Shown one piece after another: positions 18,429 through 28,255 of a DNA stretch of 64,000 bases. This DNA comes from Yoonia sp. Its GTDB lineage: Bacteria > Pseudomonadota > Alphaproteobacteria > Rhodobacterales > Rhodobacteraceae. The position numbers and the translations under genes were made by a program. Location of the stretch: the NCBI GenBank assembly GCA_029252195.1, contig JAQXBV010000013.1, forward strand, positions 1-64,000, read 5' to 3'. The notes beneath the pieces were generated by a model. The model worked only from the letters and a program-made list of their open reading frames with translations, was not told the origin of the DNA and did no database searches. How positions within the stretch are numbered: position 1 is the stretch's first letter; each line of letters starts with the position of its first letter.

Positions 18429-19975
18429 GCGTAGATGCACTTGGCACCGTCCGGCGTGGACGTGGAGCGCGGCAAGCGCAACGTGCTGTAAGGGACACGA
18501 ACATGCTGCCGGCGCTCAAGCGCAAGCTGCCCGTGACAGAGATGATGAACGCCGAACAGGTGCTCAAAATCGACAACGCGTCGATGGATATTTTGGAAAA
18601 CGTCGGCGTTCATTTCCGCGATGATATTGCGCTGGCGGACTGGAAACGCGCAGGCGCCAAAGTCGTGGGCGAGCGGGTTTATCTCGACCGCGCGCTGGTC
18701 CGCGAGTTGATCTCGACGATTCCCGCGACCTTCACCTATCATGCGCGCAACCCGAAGAATAACCTACCCTTTGGTAATGATCACTCGATCTTTGTGCCGA
18801 TGACGGGCGCACCGTTCCTGCGCGATCTTGAGGACAAGCGGCGAAACCCGACGCTGGATGACCTCGCGAATTTCCACAAGCTGAGCCACATGCTCCCCGC
18901 GATCCATTCGTCGGCGCACCACATTGTCGAGCCCTACGACCACCCGATTTCGCAGCGCCATTTGCGGATCACCTATTCCTCGATGAAGCATTCTGACAAG
19001 ACGTTTATGGGCATGACGACCAGCCCGAAAAACGCCGAAGACGTGATGGCAATGTGCGATATCCTGTTCGGCGAAGGCTATATCGACAGCCATCCCGTTG
19101 TGACGGGCAACTGCAACGGCAACTCGCCGCTGGTCTGGGACGAAACCATGCTCGGCGCGATGCGCGCATTTTGTAAGCGGAACCAACCAGTGCTTTGCTC
19201 GCCGTTTGTGCTGGGCGGCGCCAATACACCCGCATCTGTCGCACCCACCGTGGCGCAGCTGAACGCCGAGGCGCTGTCTGCGCTGGCCTATACCCAAGTC
19301 GTGCGCAAAGGCTGCCCTGCGATCTACGGGCACTACCTGTCGACCGTCTCGATGAAATCGGGCGCGCCGATGGCAGGCACGCCGGAAATCAGTCTCATGA
19401 ACATGATGATCGGGCAAATGGCGCGCTTCTACAATGTGCCTTGGCGGACGTCGAATACGCTAGGCGGGGCGAAAACATTCGACGCGCAGGCAGGCTATGA
19501 AAGCGCCACAACCCTGATGGCCGTGATGATGTCGGGGGCCAATTACATCTGGCACTCGGCAGGCTGGAACGAGGCGGGCATGCATTGCTCGATAGCAAAA
19601 TTCATCGTCGATGCAGAACAATGCGCAATGGCCTACCGGATGGCCGAGGGCGTGCGCTGGGATGATTTTGACGAGGCCATGCAAGCGGTGCGCGACGTGG
19701 GACCGGGCGGTCACTATCTGGGGCACCCCCATACGCTGGAAAACTTCCAACGCGCGTTCTTCATGCCCGAAATGTTCGACAATAACTCGATTGAACAATG
19801 GCAGGCCGAAGGCTCGGTCGAGATCAACGAGCGGGCGATCAAGCGGGCGAAAGACATGCTCGGGGACTATGAAGAACCCAAGTTAGACCCAGCTGTGAAT
19901 GAGGCCCTGCTGGACTATATCGCGCGACGCGAGCGGGAAATCCCCGCTGCAGATGCGCTGAACCAAGACCTCTGA
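18425..19975 (+). CDS. Trimethylamine methyltransferase (MttB) family protein, non-pyrrolysine
   Basis: 516 aa without internal TAG; PVVTGNCNGNSPLVWDETMLGAMRAFCKRNQPVLCSPFVLGGANTPASVAPTVAQLNAEALSALAY typical of the MttB superfamily. Confidence 0.9.
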   Translation: MSVDALGTVRRGRGARQAQRAVRDTNMLPALKRKLPVTEMMNAEQVLKIDNASMDILENVGVHFRDDIALADWKRAGAKVVGERVYLDRALVRELISTIPATFTYHARNPKNNLPFGNDHSIFVPMTGAPFLRDLEDKRRNPTLDDLANFHKLSHMLPAIHSSAHHIVEPYDHPISQRHLRITYSSMKHSDKTFMGMTTSPKNAEDVMAMCDILFGEGYIDSHPVVTGNCNGNSPLVWDETMLGAMRAFCKRNQPVLCSPFVLGGANTPASVAPTVAQLNAEALSALAYTQVVRKGCPAIYGHYLSTVSMKSGAPMAGTPEISLMNMMIGQMARFYNVPWRTSNTLGGAKTFDAQAGYESATTLMAVMMSGANYIWHSAGWNEAGMHCSIAKFIVDAEQCAMAYRMAEGVRWDDFDEAMQAVRDVGPGGHYLGHPHTLENFQRAFFMPEMFDNNSIEQWQAEGSVEINERAIKRAKDMLGDYEEPKLDPAVNEALLDYIARREREIPAADALNQDL

Positions 19976-21300
19976 TGCAAGTCCGGCGCCTCCCTGTTGA
20001 CCCCGGCCCTGCGGCATGGAACGCGATACTGCCTGTCAGGGCAGGAGAGCCGTCCCTTGAAGGGAAAATCACCGCCGACTGGCTCATCATCGGGGCGGGG
20101 TTCGCGGGCCTGTCAGCCGCGCGTCGCTTGCGCCAACTCCACCCGCAAGACCGCATCGTGGTGCTAGAGGCCCGCGAATTAGCCTCAGGGCCGGCAGGGC
20201 GCAACTCCGGCTTCATGATCGATTTGCCGCACGATCTGTCATCCTCAGACTACGGCGGAGTCTTGGACCGCGACGCCGCCCAAACCGCCGAGAACCGCTT
20301 TGCGATCGCTTTTGCGCAGCAGGCTGCGGTTGAATATGCTATGCACCCAGAGGCGATTGTCGCCTCGGGCAAAATCAACGCAGCAGCAACTGCAAAAGGC
20401 CACGAGCATAACATCAACTACGCCGCCCATTTAACCGCCATGCGCGAGCCGCACGAGATATATGACGCCGCCCAAATGCGCGAGATTACTGGGACGTGTT
20501 ACTATCAATCGGGCCTCTACACTCCCGGCACTGCGATGCTACAACCCGCGCAGTATATCCGAGGGCTGGCGGGCGGATTGGCCTGTGATAGGGTCGAAAT
20601 CTACGAAAATTCGCCAGTGATTTCTCTCGCAAAAGGGTGGATCGCCAAGACCCCTAAAGGGCAGGTCACCGCCCCCAAGGTGATATTGGCCGTCAATGGA
20701 CATGCCGAAAGCTTTGGGCATTTCACAGGGCGCCTGATGCATGTGTTTACCTATGCCAGCATGACACGCGCGCTGACCGATGACGAGCAACACAAGCTTG
20801 GCGGTGCGTGGGTTTGGGGGGCCACGCCTGCCGACCCGCTCGGCACCACGGTGCGCAAAATCGACGGTGTGGGCGGCGCGCGGGTCATCATCCGTAATCG
20901 GTTCACTTTAGACCCTAACATGAAGGTTTCGACCCGCAGGATCGCCTCTGTCGGGCGGGACCACGATAAGGCCTTTGCCGCGCGTTTCCCCATGTTAGAC
21001 ACTGTTGGGATGGAATTTCGCTGGGGCGGCAGGCTTTGCCTGAGCCGCAACAACGTGCCCGCCTTCGGCGAACTGGAAAGCGGCCTCTATGCTGCCTGCT
21101 GTCAGAACGGATTAGGTACTGCCAAAGGGACTTTGCACGGTATTCTCGCGGCAGAACAGGCGAGCGGGCTTCAGACAAACATGCTTGTCCAAGTCATGTC
21201 GCAGGATCCGCCTGTCAAACTGCCGCCCAAGCCGTTGACATGGCTGGGGGCGAACGCGGTGATGCGCTGGGGCGAGTGGCGTGCCGGAGCGGAAATGTAG
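19975..21300 (+). CDS. FAD-dependent oxidoreductase (DAO family)
   Basis: ADWLIIGAGFAGLSAARRLRQLHPQDRIVVLEARELASGPAGRNSGFMIDLPHD; C-terminal RWGGRLCLSRNNVPAFGEL. Confidence 0.9.
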   Translation: MQVRRLPVDPGPAAWNAILPVRAGEPSLEGKITADWLIIGAGFAGLSAARRLRQLHPQDRIVVLEARELASGPAGRNSGFMIDLPHDLSSSDYGGVLDRDAAQTAENRFAIAFAQQAAVEYAMHPEAIVASGKINAAATAKGHEHNINYAAHLTAMREPHEIYDAAQMREITGTCYYQSGLYTPGTAMLQPAQYIRGLAGGLACDRVEIYENSPVISLAKGWIAKTPKGQVTAPKVILAVNGHAESFGHFTGRLMHVFTYASMTRALTDDEQHKLGGAWVWGATPADPLGTTVRKIDGVGGARVIIRNRFTLDPNMKVSTRRIASVGRDHDKAFAARFPMLDTVGMEFRWGGRLCLSRNNVPAFGELESGLYAACCQNGLGTAKGTLHGILAAEQASGLQTNMLVQVMSQDPPVKLPPKPLTWLGANAVMRWGEWRAGAEM

Positions 21301-21318
21301 CCACTCCGACACTTGCAT

Positions 21319-21807
21319 TTACATTGCGTCGAGCAGCGTCTCGCCTGCGGATATCTCGCATTGCCCCCCGGCGGGTTCCTCGTTGAGGATTGTGACAATG
21401 CCGTTGTCGACCAGCATGGAATAGCGCTTGGACCGGCTCACAAAACCAACAGCGGGAGCCGTGAAATTCATGCCGATATCGGTGGTGAATTCTGACATCG
21501 GGTCACTCAGCATCGTGATCCCGGCAACATCAGCGCCTGTCGCCTTTGACCACGCGTCCATCACAAACGGATCATTGACGGAAATGCAGATCACCTCGTC
21601 CACGCCTTTGGCCTTAAATTGGTCAATCGTGCGCATAAAGCTGGGCAAATGGGCAGACGAGCAGGTTCTTGTAAACGCACCCGGCAGGCCAAAAATCACA
21701 ACCTTTCGGCCCGTCAATTTCTCGCTCAGACTTAAGCTTTCGGGGCCAGATGCCCCCATTTGCAGCAGTGTCGCATCAGGCAAAAGAGCCCCTGTCGTAA
21801 TCGTCAT
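21319..21807 (-). CDS. Peroxiredoxin (type 5 / redoxin family)
   Basis: GLPGAFTRTCSSAHLPSFM catalytic Cys motif. Confidence 0.92.
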   Translation of the reverse strand: MTITTGALLPDATLLQMGASGPESLSLSEKLTGRKVVIFGLPGAFTRTCSSAHLPSFMRTIDQFKAKGVDEVICISVNDPFVMDAWSKATGADVAGITMLSDPMSEFTTDIGMNFTAPAVGFVSRSKRYSMLVDNGIVTILNEEPAGGQCEISAGETLLDAM

Positions 21808-21895
21808 ATGAATTGTCCTCGTTTGGGAATTGCGTCCGGCGCATCCTCCCATATAGGGTCACGTCAAGTATAGACCAGCGGTGAGGATTATTTAC

Positions 21896-23110
21896 ATGAC
21901 ACATATCGTCGTTATCGGGGCCGGACAGGCCGGATCGTCACTGGTCGCCAAGCTGCGGACCGAAGGTTTCGACGGTGAAATCACCCTTGTTGGCGCCGAA
22001 CCTGTGCCGCCTTACCAACGCCCGCCGCTGTCGAAGGCTTATCTCTTGGGCGAGATGGCGGAAGAGCGGCTTTATTTGCGTCCTGCGTCCTATTACGGCG
22101 AGCATAATATCAGCTTGCAGCTTGATACACGGGCGGTTGATGTCGATGCGCAGGCCAAGACCGTGACCCTTTCAAACGGCGACACGCTCACCTACGATCA
22201 CCTTGCCTTTACGACTGGCGCGCACCCGCGAACCCTGCCTGCCGCGATCGGCGGCATGCTCGACGGCGTGTTTACCGTGCGCGATCTGAACGATGCCGAC
22301 ACCATGGCCCCGCAGTTTACGGCTGGCAAAAAGGTCCTGATTATCGGCGGCGGCTATATCGGGTTGGAAGCCGCTGCTGTGGCGTCCAAACTTGGCCTAA
22401 AGGTCACCCTCGTTGAAATGGCAGACCGCATTTTGCAGCGCGTCGCGGCCCCGCAAACCTCTGACTATTTCCGCGAACTTCACCGCGCACATGGCGTTGA
22501 TATCCGCGAAGGCGTCGGGCTGGACCGCCTTCTTGGCGATGATCGCGTAACGGGAGCCAAGCTGACCGACGGCAGCGAACTCGACATCGACTTTGCCATT
22601 GTTGGCGTCGGCATCCTGCCCGCGACAATTTTGGCCGAGGCGGCAGGTGTAGCCGTTGATACCGGTATCGTGACCAACGCCTTCGGGCAGACAACAGACC
22701 CGCAAATCTGGGCCGCAGGCGATTGTGCGACGGCGATCTTCCACGGCAGGCAGATCAGGGTCGAAAGCGTGGGAAACGCCATTGATCAGGCCGAGATTGT
22801 TGCGCAAAATATGCTTGGCGCCAATATCCCCTACTCGCCCGCACCATGGTTCTGGTCAGATCAATACGATTGCAAACTGCAAATTGCAGGGCTGAACGTC
22901 GGCTACACGGACGTTTATGTCCGCAAGGGCGATGCAGCTGGCGTCCAGTCGCATTGGTATTACAAAGGCGACGAATTGCTTGCGGTCGACGCTATGAACG
23001 ACCCGCGCAATTACATGATTGGCAAGCGCTTGATCGAGGCAGGCAAAAGCCCCGCACCTGCGGTCATCATGGACCCAGCAACCGACATGAAGGGCCTGTT
23101 GAAGGCGTGA
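21896..23110 (+). CDS. FAD-dependent ferredoxin reductase-like oxidoreductase
   Basis: MTHIVVIGAGQAGSSLVAKLRTEGFDGEITLVGAEPVPPYQRPPLSKAYLLGEM; VLIIGGGYIGLEAAAVA; WAAGDCA. Confidence 0.9.
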   Translation: MTHIVVIGAGQAGSSLVAKLRTEGFDGEITLVGAEPVPPYQRPPLSKAYLLGEMAEERLYLRPASYYGEHNISLQLDTRAVDVDAQAKTVTLSNGDTLTYDHLAFTTGAHPRTLPAAIGGMLDGVFTVRDLNDADTMAPQFTAGKKVLIIGGGYIGLEAAAVASKLGLKVTLVEMADRILQRVAAPQTSDYFRELHRAHGVDIREGVGLDRLLGDDRVTGAKLTDGSELDIDFAIVGVGILPATILAEAAGVAVDTGIVTNAFGQTTDPQIWAAGDCATAIFHGRQIRVESVGNAIDQAEIVAQNMLGANIPYSPAPWFWSDQYDCKLQIAGLNVGYTDVYVRKGDAAGVQSHWYYKGDELLAVDAMNDPRNYMIGKRLIEAGKSPAPAVIMDPATDMKGLLKA

Positions 23111-23667
23111 GAATTATCGGCGGCACCCATCGCGGAACACTGATTGCGGATGTCGGTGCGGGAGACGCGGCGGCGCATCTGCGCCCGACCTCCGACCGCG
23201 TCCGCGAGAGCCTGTTTAACGTGCTGCAAGGCGGACGCTTTGGCGATCCGATCCGCGGGGCCAAAGTGCTTGATCTCTTTGCAGGCACGGGTGCTTTGGG
23301 GCTGGAGGCGCTGTCGCGAGGGGCGGACCATGTCACGTTCATCGATAACGGAAAAGCCGCCCAAGCGCTTGTTCGCGAGAATATCAAGAAACTGAAACGA
23401 CTGGCCGACACGACGCTGTTGACCGTCGACGCCACGCAAGCGCCAAAAACGGACAGCCCCGCAGACCTTATCTTTCTTGACCCGCCCTATGGGTTGCGCC
23501 TTGGGGCAAAGGCTCTCGCCGCCGCGAAATCTGGCGGCTGGATCGGACCAGAGACGCTTATCGTCTGGGAAGAAAACGCAGCCCAGATTGCGCCGCTGGG
23601 ATTAAAAGTTCTGGACGCCCGCCGTTATGGGCAGACGTGGATGACCTTCATGAAAGCAAGCGCTTAG
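23107..23667 (+). CDS. rsmD: 16S rRNA (guanine(966)-N(2))-methyltransferase
   Basis: VRIIGGTHRG...RPTSDRVRESLFNVL...VLDLFAGTGALGLEALSRGA...LIFLDPPYGL; GTG start overlapping the previous stop. Confidence 0.93.
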   Translation: MRIIGGTHRGTLIADVGAGDAAAHLRPTSDRVRESLFNVLQGGRFGDPIRGAKVLDLFAGTGALGLEALSRGADHVTFIDNGKAAQALVRENIKKLKRLADTTLLTVDATQAPKTDSPADLIFLDPPYGLRLGAKALAAAKSGGWIGPETLIVWEENAAQIAPLGLKVLDARRYGQTWMTFMKASA

Positions 23668-24473
23668 ACGTAGGTCGGGCGGAACTTGCCCGATGGGGAC
23701 AGCGTGAAAATCTCGCAACTGTCCGCAGTGATCCCGATCGAATGCTCAAACTGCGCCGAGAGCGATTTGTCGCGGGTCACAGCCGTCCAGTCATCGGCCA
23801 AAACCTTGGTCTCGGGGCGGCCTATATTGATCATCGGCTCGATGGTGAAAATCATACCCTCTTCCAGCATCGGCCCCGATCCCGCGCGCCCGTAGTGCAA
23901 CACATTTGGCGGCGCGTGGAATACACGACCCAAGCCATGGCCGCAGAAATCGCGCACAACAGACATGCGGTGGCTCTCGGCGTAAACCTGAATGGCATGG
24001 CCAATATCGCCAAATGTGTTGCCCGGTTTCGCGACCTCGATCCCCTTCATGAGGGCGTCATGGGTGATCTGGATCAGGCGCTCCGCCTTACGGTTCGGCT
24101 TGCCCGCGACATACATGCGCGAGGTGTCCCCGAACCAGCCATCGACGATGACAGTGACGTCAATATTCAAAATATCGCCATCTTTCAGGATCTTATCGCC
24201 TGGAATGCCGTGACACACCACATGATTGACCGAAATACAGCTCGCGTGCTGATAGCCCTTATAGCCAATCGTCGCAGAAATCGCACCGGCATCTTCGACC
24301 CAAGTTGTGATCAAACGATCCAACTCGGCCGTTGTCTGCCCAGGGAAAACATGAACCGCGATATCGTCAAGAATTTGCGCCGCCAAACGGCCCGCACCAT
24401 GCATGCCCACATATTCGGCAACATCATAAATACGGATCCCATCCTTGGTCAAACGGCCCTTTTGCGTGTTCAC
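23664..24473 (-). CDS. map: Type I methionyl aminopeptidase
   Basis: GYKGYQHASCISVNHVVCHGIPGDKILKDGDILNIDVTVIVDGWFGDTSRMY; FCGHGLGRVFH. GTG start inferred. Confidence 0.93.
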   Translation of the reverse strand: MNTQKGRLTKDGIRIYDVAEYVGMHGAGRLAAQILDDIAVHVFPGQTTAELDRLITTWVEDAGAISATIGYKGYQHASCISVNHVVCHGIPGDKILKDGDILNIDVTVIVDGWFGDTSRMYVAGKPNRKAERLIQITHDALMKGIEVAKPGNTFGDIGHAIQVYAESHRMSVVRDFCGHGLGRVFHAPPNVLHYGRAGSGPMLEEGMIFTIEPMINIGRPETKVLADDWTAVTRDKSLSAQFEHSIGITADSCEIFTLSPSGKFRPTYV

Positions 24474-24571
24474 AATCAATTTCCTCTTATGGTTGCCCGC
24501 GACATATGCCAAAACAGCCTCAAAAACCAGATGCAACCGCTTGGTTTTTTGCGCGCCTAGCTAGGCCCGAC

Positions 24572-25276
24572 TTAGGCCTCCAGAAATGGTAACGCCCGCC
24601 GGAGGGTCACACCACCCGGATCAATTGCGCAATCAAACACCAGCACCTGCACGCCAGTCTTGCGGGCAGCGTCAAACGCATGACTATAGGAGGCGTCGAT
24701 GTCCGCGGCCAGCTTAAGTGCCGCGCAATCGGTCCGTTGCACCAAGTATAACATCACAGCGCGGTGCCCTTCGCGCACCATTTGCGACAAGGCGTCAAGG
24801 TGTTTTGCCCCACGCGCCGTTACGCTATCGGGGAACTCCGCAAGGCCTGCCTTACGCATCAAGGTCACGCTTTTGACCTCCACATAAGTATCCGCCCCCT
24901 GCCCGCTCAGCAGAAAATCAATGCGGCTGTTGTCTGCGTATTTCACCTCTGGGCGCACCAGATCATAGGGCGGTAAGCCCGCGACCGTGTACTCCGTCAG
25001 CGCCGCTTTCAGCGCCTTGTTCGGCACCGAGGTATCAATTCCCGTAAAATGGCCGTTTTCATGATCGACCAACCGCCAGCCGTATTTCAGCTTTTTCTTC
25101 GGGTCCTCATTCGGCTCCAGCCAGATTTTCATTCCCGCATCCGCCAAGCCCATCATCGCGCCGGGGTTCGGGCAGTGGGCCACGACCTCGCGCCCGTCAG
25201 GCAAGGTCACATCCGCCAAAAACCGCTTGTAACGGCGGATCAATCGGGCTGGGATAAGGGGTGTGGCAAATTCCAT
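24572..25276 (-). CDS. sfsA: DNA/RNA nuclease SfsA family
   Basis: MEFATPLIPARLIRRYKRFLADVTLPDGREVVAHCPNPGAMMGL; YVEVKSVTL. Confidence 0.93.
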   Translation of the reverse strand: MEFATPLIPARLIRRYKRFLADVTLPDGREVVAHCPNPGAMMGLADAGMKIWLEPNEDPKKKLKYGWRLVDHENGHFTGIDTSVPNKALKAALTEYTVAGLPPYDLVRPEVKYADNSRIDFLLSGQGADTYVEVKSVTLMRKAGLAEFPDSVTARGAKHLDALSQMVREGHRAVMLYLVQRTDCAALKLAADIDASYSHAFDAARKTGVQVLVFDCAIDPGGVTLRRALPFLEA

Positions 25277-25317
25277 ATCCCGACCTATAACAAAGCAAAC
25301 CCAAGAGGAGAACCGCC

Positions 25318-26040
25318 ATGAGTAACCCCACCGCAGCGATGCTTGTCATCGGCGACGAAATCCTCTCGGGGCGCACGCGTGACGCCAATATGTATCACCT
25401 TGCAAGTCAATTAACCGCCATCGGCATCGACCTCAAAGAGGTGCGTGTTGTCTCCGATGACGGCCCTGCAATCGTGGCGGCGGTCAAAGCGCTAAGCGCA
25501 GCCTATACGCATGTCTTTACCAGCGGCGGCATCGGCCCGACGCATGACGACATTACAGCCGATTGCATCGCGGAGGCTTTCGGTAAGTCGATCGACGTGC
25601 GCGCAGATGCAGCGGCCCTGCTTGGGGCCTATTACGCGAGCACCGGCAAGGAATTCAACACCGCCCGCCATCGTATGGCGCGTATCCCTGCGGACGCCAC
25701 CCTGATCGACAACCCCGTCAGTGTCGCCCCCGGCTTCACGCTTGAAAACGTGCATGTTATGGCCGGCGTGCCTTCGGTTTTCACGGCGATGGTTGCGACC
25801 GTTTTGCCGACCCTGACAGGCGGCGCACCGCTTTTGTCGCAGTCCTTGCGCGTTGTGCGTGGTGAGGGCGACATCGCAGGGCCTTTGGGTGAATTTGCGG
25901 CCCGCCACCCGAGCCTTTCTGTCGGTTCATATCCGTTCCAAGACAACGGCATCTACGGCGCGAACCTTGTTGTGCGCGGCCAAGATGCGGGCGTGCTCGA
26001 CGCGGCCATGGCCGAACTGGCAGGGATTTTTACGGGATGA
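25318..26040 (+). CDS. Molybdopterin-binding (MoaB/CinA N-domain-like) protein
   Basis: AAMLVIGDEILSGRTRDANMYHLASQLTAIGIDLKEVRVVSDD; FTSGGIGPTHDDIT. Confidence 0.88.
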   Translation: MSNPTAAMLVIGDEILSGRTRDANMYHLASQLTAIGIDLKEVRVVSDDGPAIVAAVKALSAAYTHVFTSGGIGPTHDDITADCIAEAFGKSIDVRADAAALLGAYYASTGKEFNTARHRMARIPADATLIDNPVSVAPGFTLENVHVMAGVPSVFTAMVATVLPTLTGGAPLLSQSLRVVRGEGDIAGPLGEFAARHPSLSVGSYPFQDNGIYGANLVVRGQDAGVLDAAMAELAGIFTG

Positions 26041-26762
26041 CGCTTCCGACAGCACAGACGCTCTACGATGTGATCGACACCACATGGCCAGCCGCCGCCA
26101 AGATCCCATGCGGCCCCTTCACCCTGCGGAGCGGCCTTGCTGGCGGAAGTCGTGTCAGTGCCGCAACGGCGACGGGCACAGCCACCGACGAAGACATCGG
26201 TGCCGCCGCGAGGGCGATGCAAGCAATGAAGCAACCCGCGCTGTTTATGATCCGCGAAACGGACACCGATCTCGACGAGGAGCTCGATAAGCTCGGCTAT
26301 GTGGTCAAAGATCCCGTGACTCTCTTTGCGGCGCCAATCGACGCAATGACAACAACGCGGCCTCCCCATAAGTCCGTCTTTACCGCATGGCCCCCGCTTG
26401 CCGCGCAAACGGAAATCTGGGAGCAGGGCGGGATCGGGGCGGGGCGGCTGGCCGTCATGGAGCGCGCACCTATGCCCAAAACCACGTTGCTGGGTCGGGT
26501 GAATGATCGGCCTGCGGGCACCACTTACGTCGGCATGTCGCATGGCTGCGCGATGATCCACGCGCTCGAAGTGGGCGGCGCCTTCCGCAGACAGGGTCTT
26601 GCCGCACATATGACCCGCGCCGCCGCCTTTTGGGCGGCCGTCAATGGCGCAGCGTTCCTCACGCTTGTCACCACCCGAGCTAATGTCGGCGCAAATGCGC
26701 TCTACACTTCCCTCGGGATGTCGGTTGTGGGACACTACCATTACCGTATCAAGCCGGAGTAA
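26037..26762 (+). CDS. GNAT family N-acetyltransferase
   Basis: MIHALEVGGAFRRQGLAAHMTRAAAFWA...NALYTSLGMSVVGHYHYR. Confidence 0.8.
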   Translation: MTLPTAQTLYDVIDTTWPAAAKIPCGPFTLRSGLAGGSRVSAATATGTATDEDIGAAARAMQAMKQPALFMIRETDTDLDEELDKLGYVVKDPVTLFAAPIDAMTTTRPPHKSVFTAWPPLAAQTEIWEQGGIGAGRLAVMERAPMPKTTLLGRVNDRPAGTTYVGMSHGCAMIHALEVGGAFRRQGLAAHMTRAAAFWAAVNGAAFLTLVTTRANVGANALYTSLGMSVVGHYHYRIKPE

Positions 26763-26768
26763 GCCCCC

Positions 26769-27335
26769 GTGACCGATAAACCTACTGCCCTGGACTTGTC
26801 CGCGGCCGACCCTTTGCCTGCGGCGAACCAGAAATATTTTGACATCTGCCAAGACAAACTCGGCATGATCCCTAACGTCTTGCGGGCCTATGCGTTTGAT
26901 GTCGAAAAGCTCGATACGTTTTCAGCGCTGTATAATAACATCATGCTGGCGGAGTCGGGCCTATCAAAGCTAGAACGCGAAATGATCGCCGTGACGGTGT
27001 CATCGATCAACAAATGCTACTACTGCCTGACGGCCCATGGCGCGGCGGTACGGCAGCTCTCAGGTGATCCGAAACTGGGCGAGATGTTGGTGATGAACTG
27101 GCGCGTCGCGCCCTTGGATGCGCGTCAGACCGCAATGTTGGGCTTTGCGGAGAAGATGACAATCGCAAGTGCGACCATCACCGAAGTTGATCGCGACGCC
27201 CTGCGCTGCGTCGGATTTTCGGAACGCGACATCTGGGATATTGCGGCCACCGCGAGCTTCTACAATATGACAAATCGCATGGCATCCGCGACAGACATGC
27301 GGCCCAATGACGAATACCATAGTCAGGCGCGATGA
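26769..27335 (+). CDS. Peroxidase-related / carboxymuconolactone decarboxylase (AhpD-like) protein
   Basis: LSKLEREMIAVTVSSINKCYYCLTAHGAAVRQ with CxxC; GTG start. Confidence 0.85.
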   Translation: MTDKPTALDLSAADPLPAANQKYFDICQDKLGMIPNVLRAYAFDVEKLDTFSALYNNIMLAESGLSKLEREMIAVTVSSINKCYYCLTAHGAAVRQLSGDPKLGEMLVMNWRVAPLDARQTAMLGFAEKMTIASATITEVDRDALRCVGFSERDIWDIAATASFYNMTNRMASATDMRPNDEYHSQAR

Positions 27336-28255
27336 GGGCCGCGATTGGTCTCTGGCTTCTGGTGGCATCGGGCGCGCAAGCCCAAGGCCTAAGCTTTCCC
27401 AGCAATGCGACACTGGTGCGTGAAACATCCGAGTCTTTCGACAGCTACGCCATGCCGGTTGGCCCTTGGCATGACGGCACTATGGCCACTGAAACCGTTG
27501 AAGGCGCATTATCGCAGCAGGCCTGGCGCATTGCCGCAACCGGATTGACCTCGCTGCAATTGATCCCCCCGTTGCGCGACCAATTGCGCAACGACGGCTT
27601 TACCATCGTCTACGAATGTCAGGATCAGGCCTGCGGCGGGTTCGATTTCCGCTTTGCAACACAGGTTATGTCGCCCCCCGATATGCAGGTCAATTTGGGG
27701 GACTTCCGCTATCTCGCCGCGCGGCGGGAGACCGACGAAGGGCCCGAGCTTCTTTCTGTGATCGCAAGCCGCTCGGCGAATGCCGGTTTTGTGCAAGTCA
27801 CCCGCGTTGGCGCCAAAAAGGCAGACGCGGTGCAGACGGATGCACCCGCAATGCGCGCGCCTGCGCAGGGGGCAACGGCTCATGATTTCGGGCAGTCCCT
27901 TCTGGCAACGGGCCATGCGGTCCTTGAAGGGCTCGCGTTTGAGACTGGCTCTGCGCAACTTGCTGCCGGTGATTATGAGGTGCTTCAGACACTGGCCGAT
28001 TTCCTTGCCGCAATGCCCGATCTGGTCGTGGCGTTGGTCGGACATACGGATTCGTCAGGGTCACTCGACGGCAATATCGCGCTGTCAAAGCGGCGCGCTG
28101 GCTCTGTTTTGGAACGGCTCGTGTCCGACTATGGCGTGCCACGTCGCCAGTTGGACGCACAAGGGATGGGATACCTCGCGCCGCTTGCGACCAACTTGAC
28201 CGAGGAGGGGCGCCAAGCAAACCGGCGGGTCGAAGTCATTATCACGTCGAACTAA
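27332..28255 (+). CDS. OmpA-family outer-membrane/periplasmic protein
   Basis: Signal peptide; C-terminal VVALVGHTDSSGSLDGNIALSKRRAGSVLERLVSDYGVPRRQLDAQGMGY...NRRVEVII. Confidence 0.88.
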   Translation: MRAAIGLWLLVASGAQAQGLSFPSNATLVRETSESFDSYAMPVGPWHDGTMATETVEGALSQQAWRIAATGLTSLQLIPPLRDQLRNDGFTIVYECQDQACGGFDFRFATQVMSPPDMQVNLGDFRYLAARRETDEGPELLSVIASRSANAGFVQVTRVGAKKADAVQTDAPAMRAPAQGATAHDFGQSLLATGHAVLEGLAFETGSAQLAAGDYEVLQTLADFLAAMPDLVVALVGHTDSSGSLDGNIALSKRRAGSVLERLVSDYGVPRRQLDAQGMGYLAPLATNLTEEGRQANRRVEVIITSN

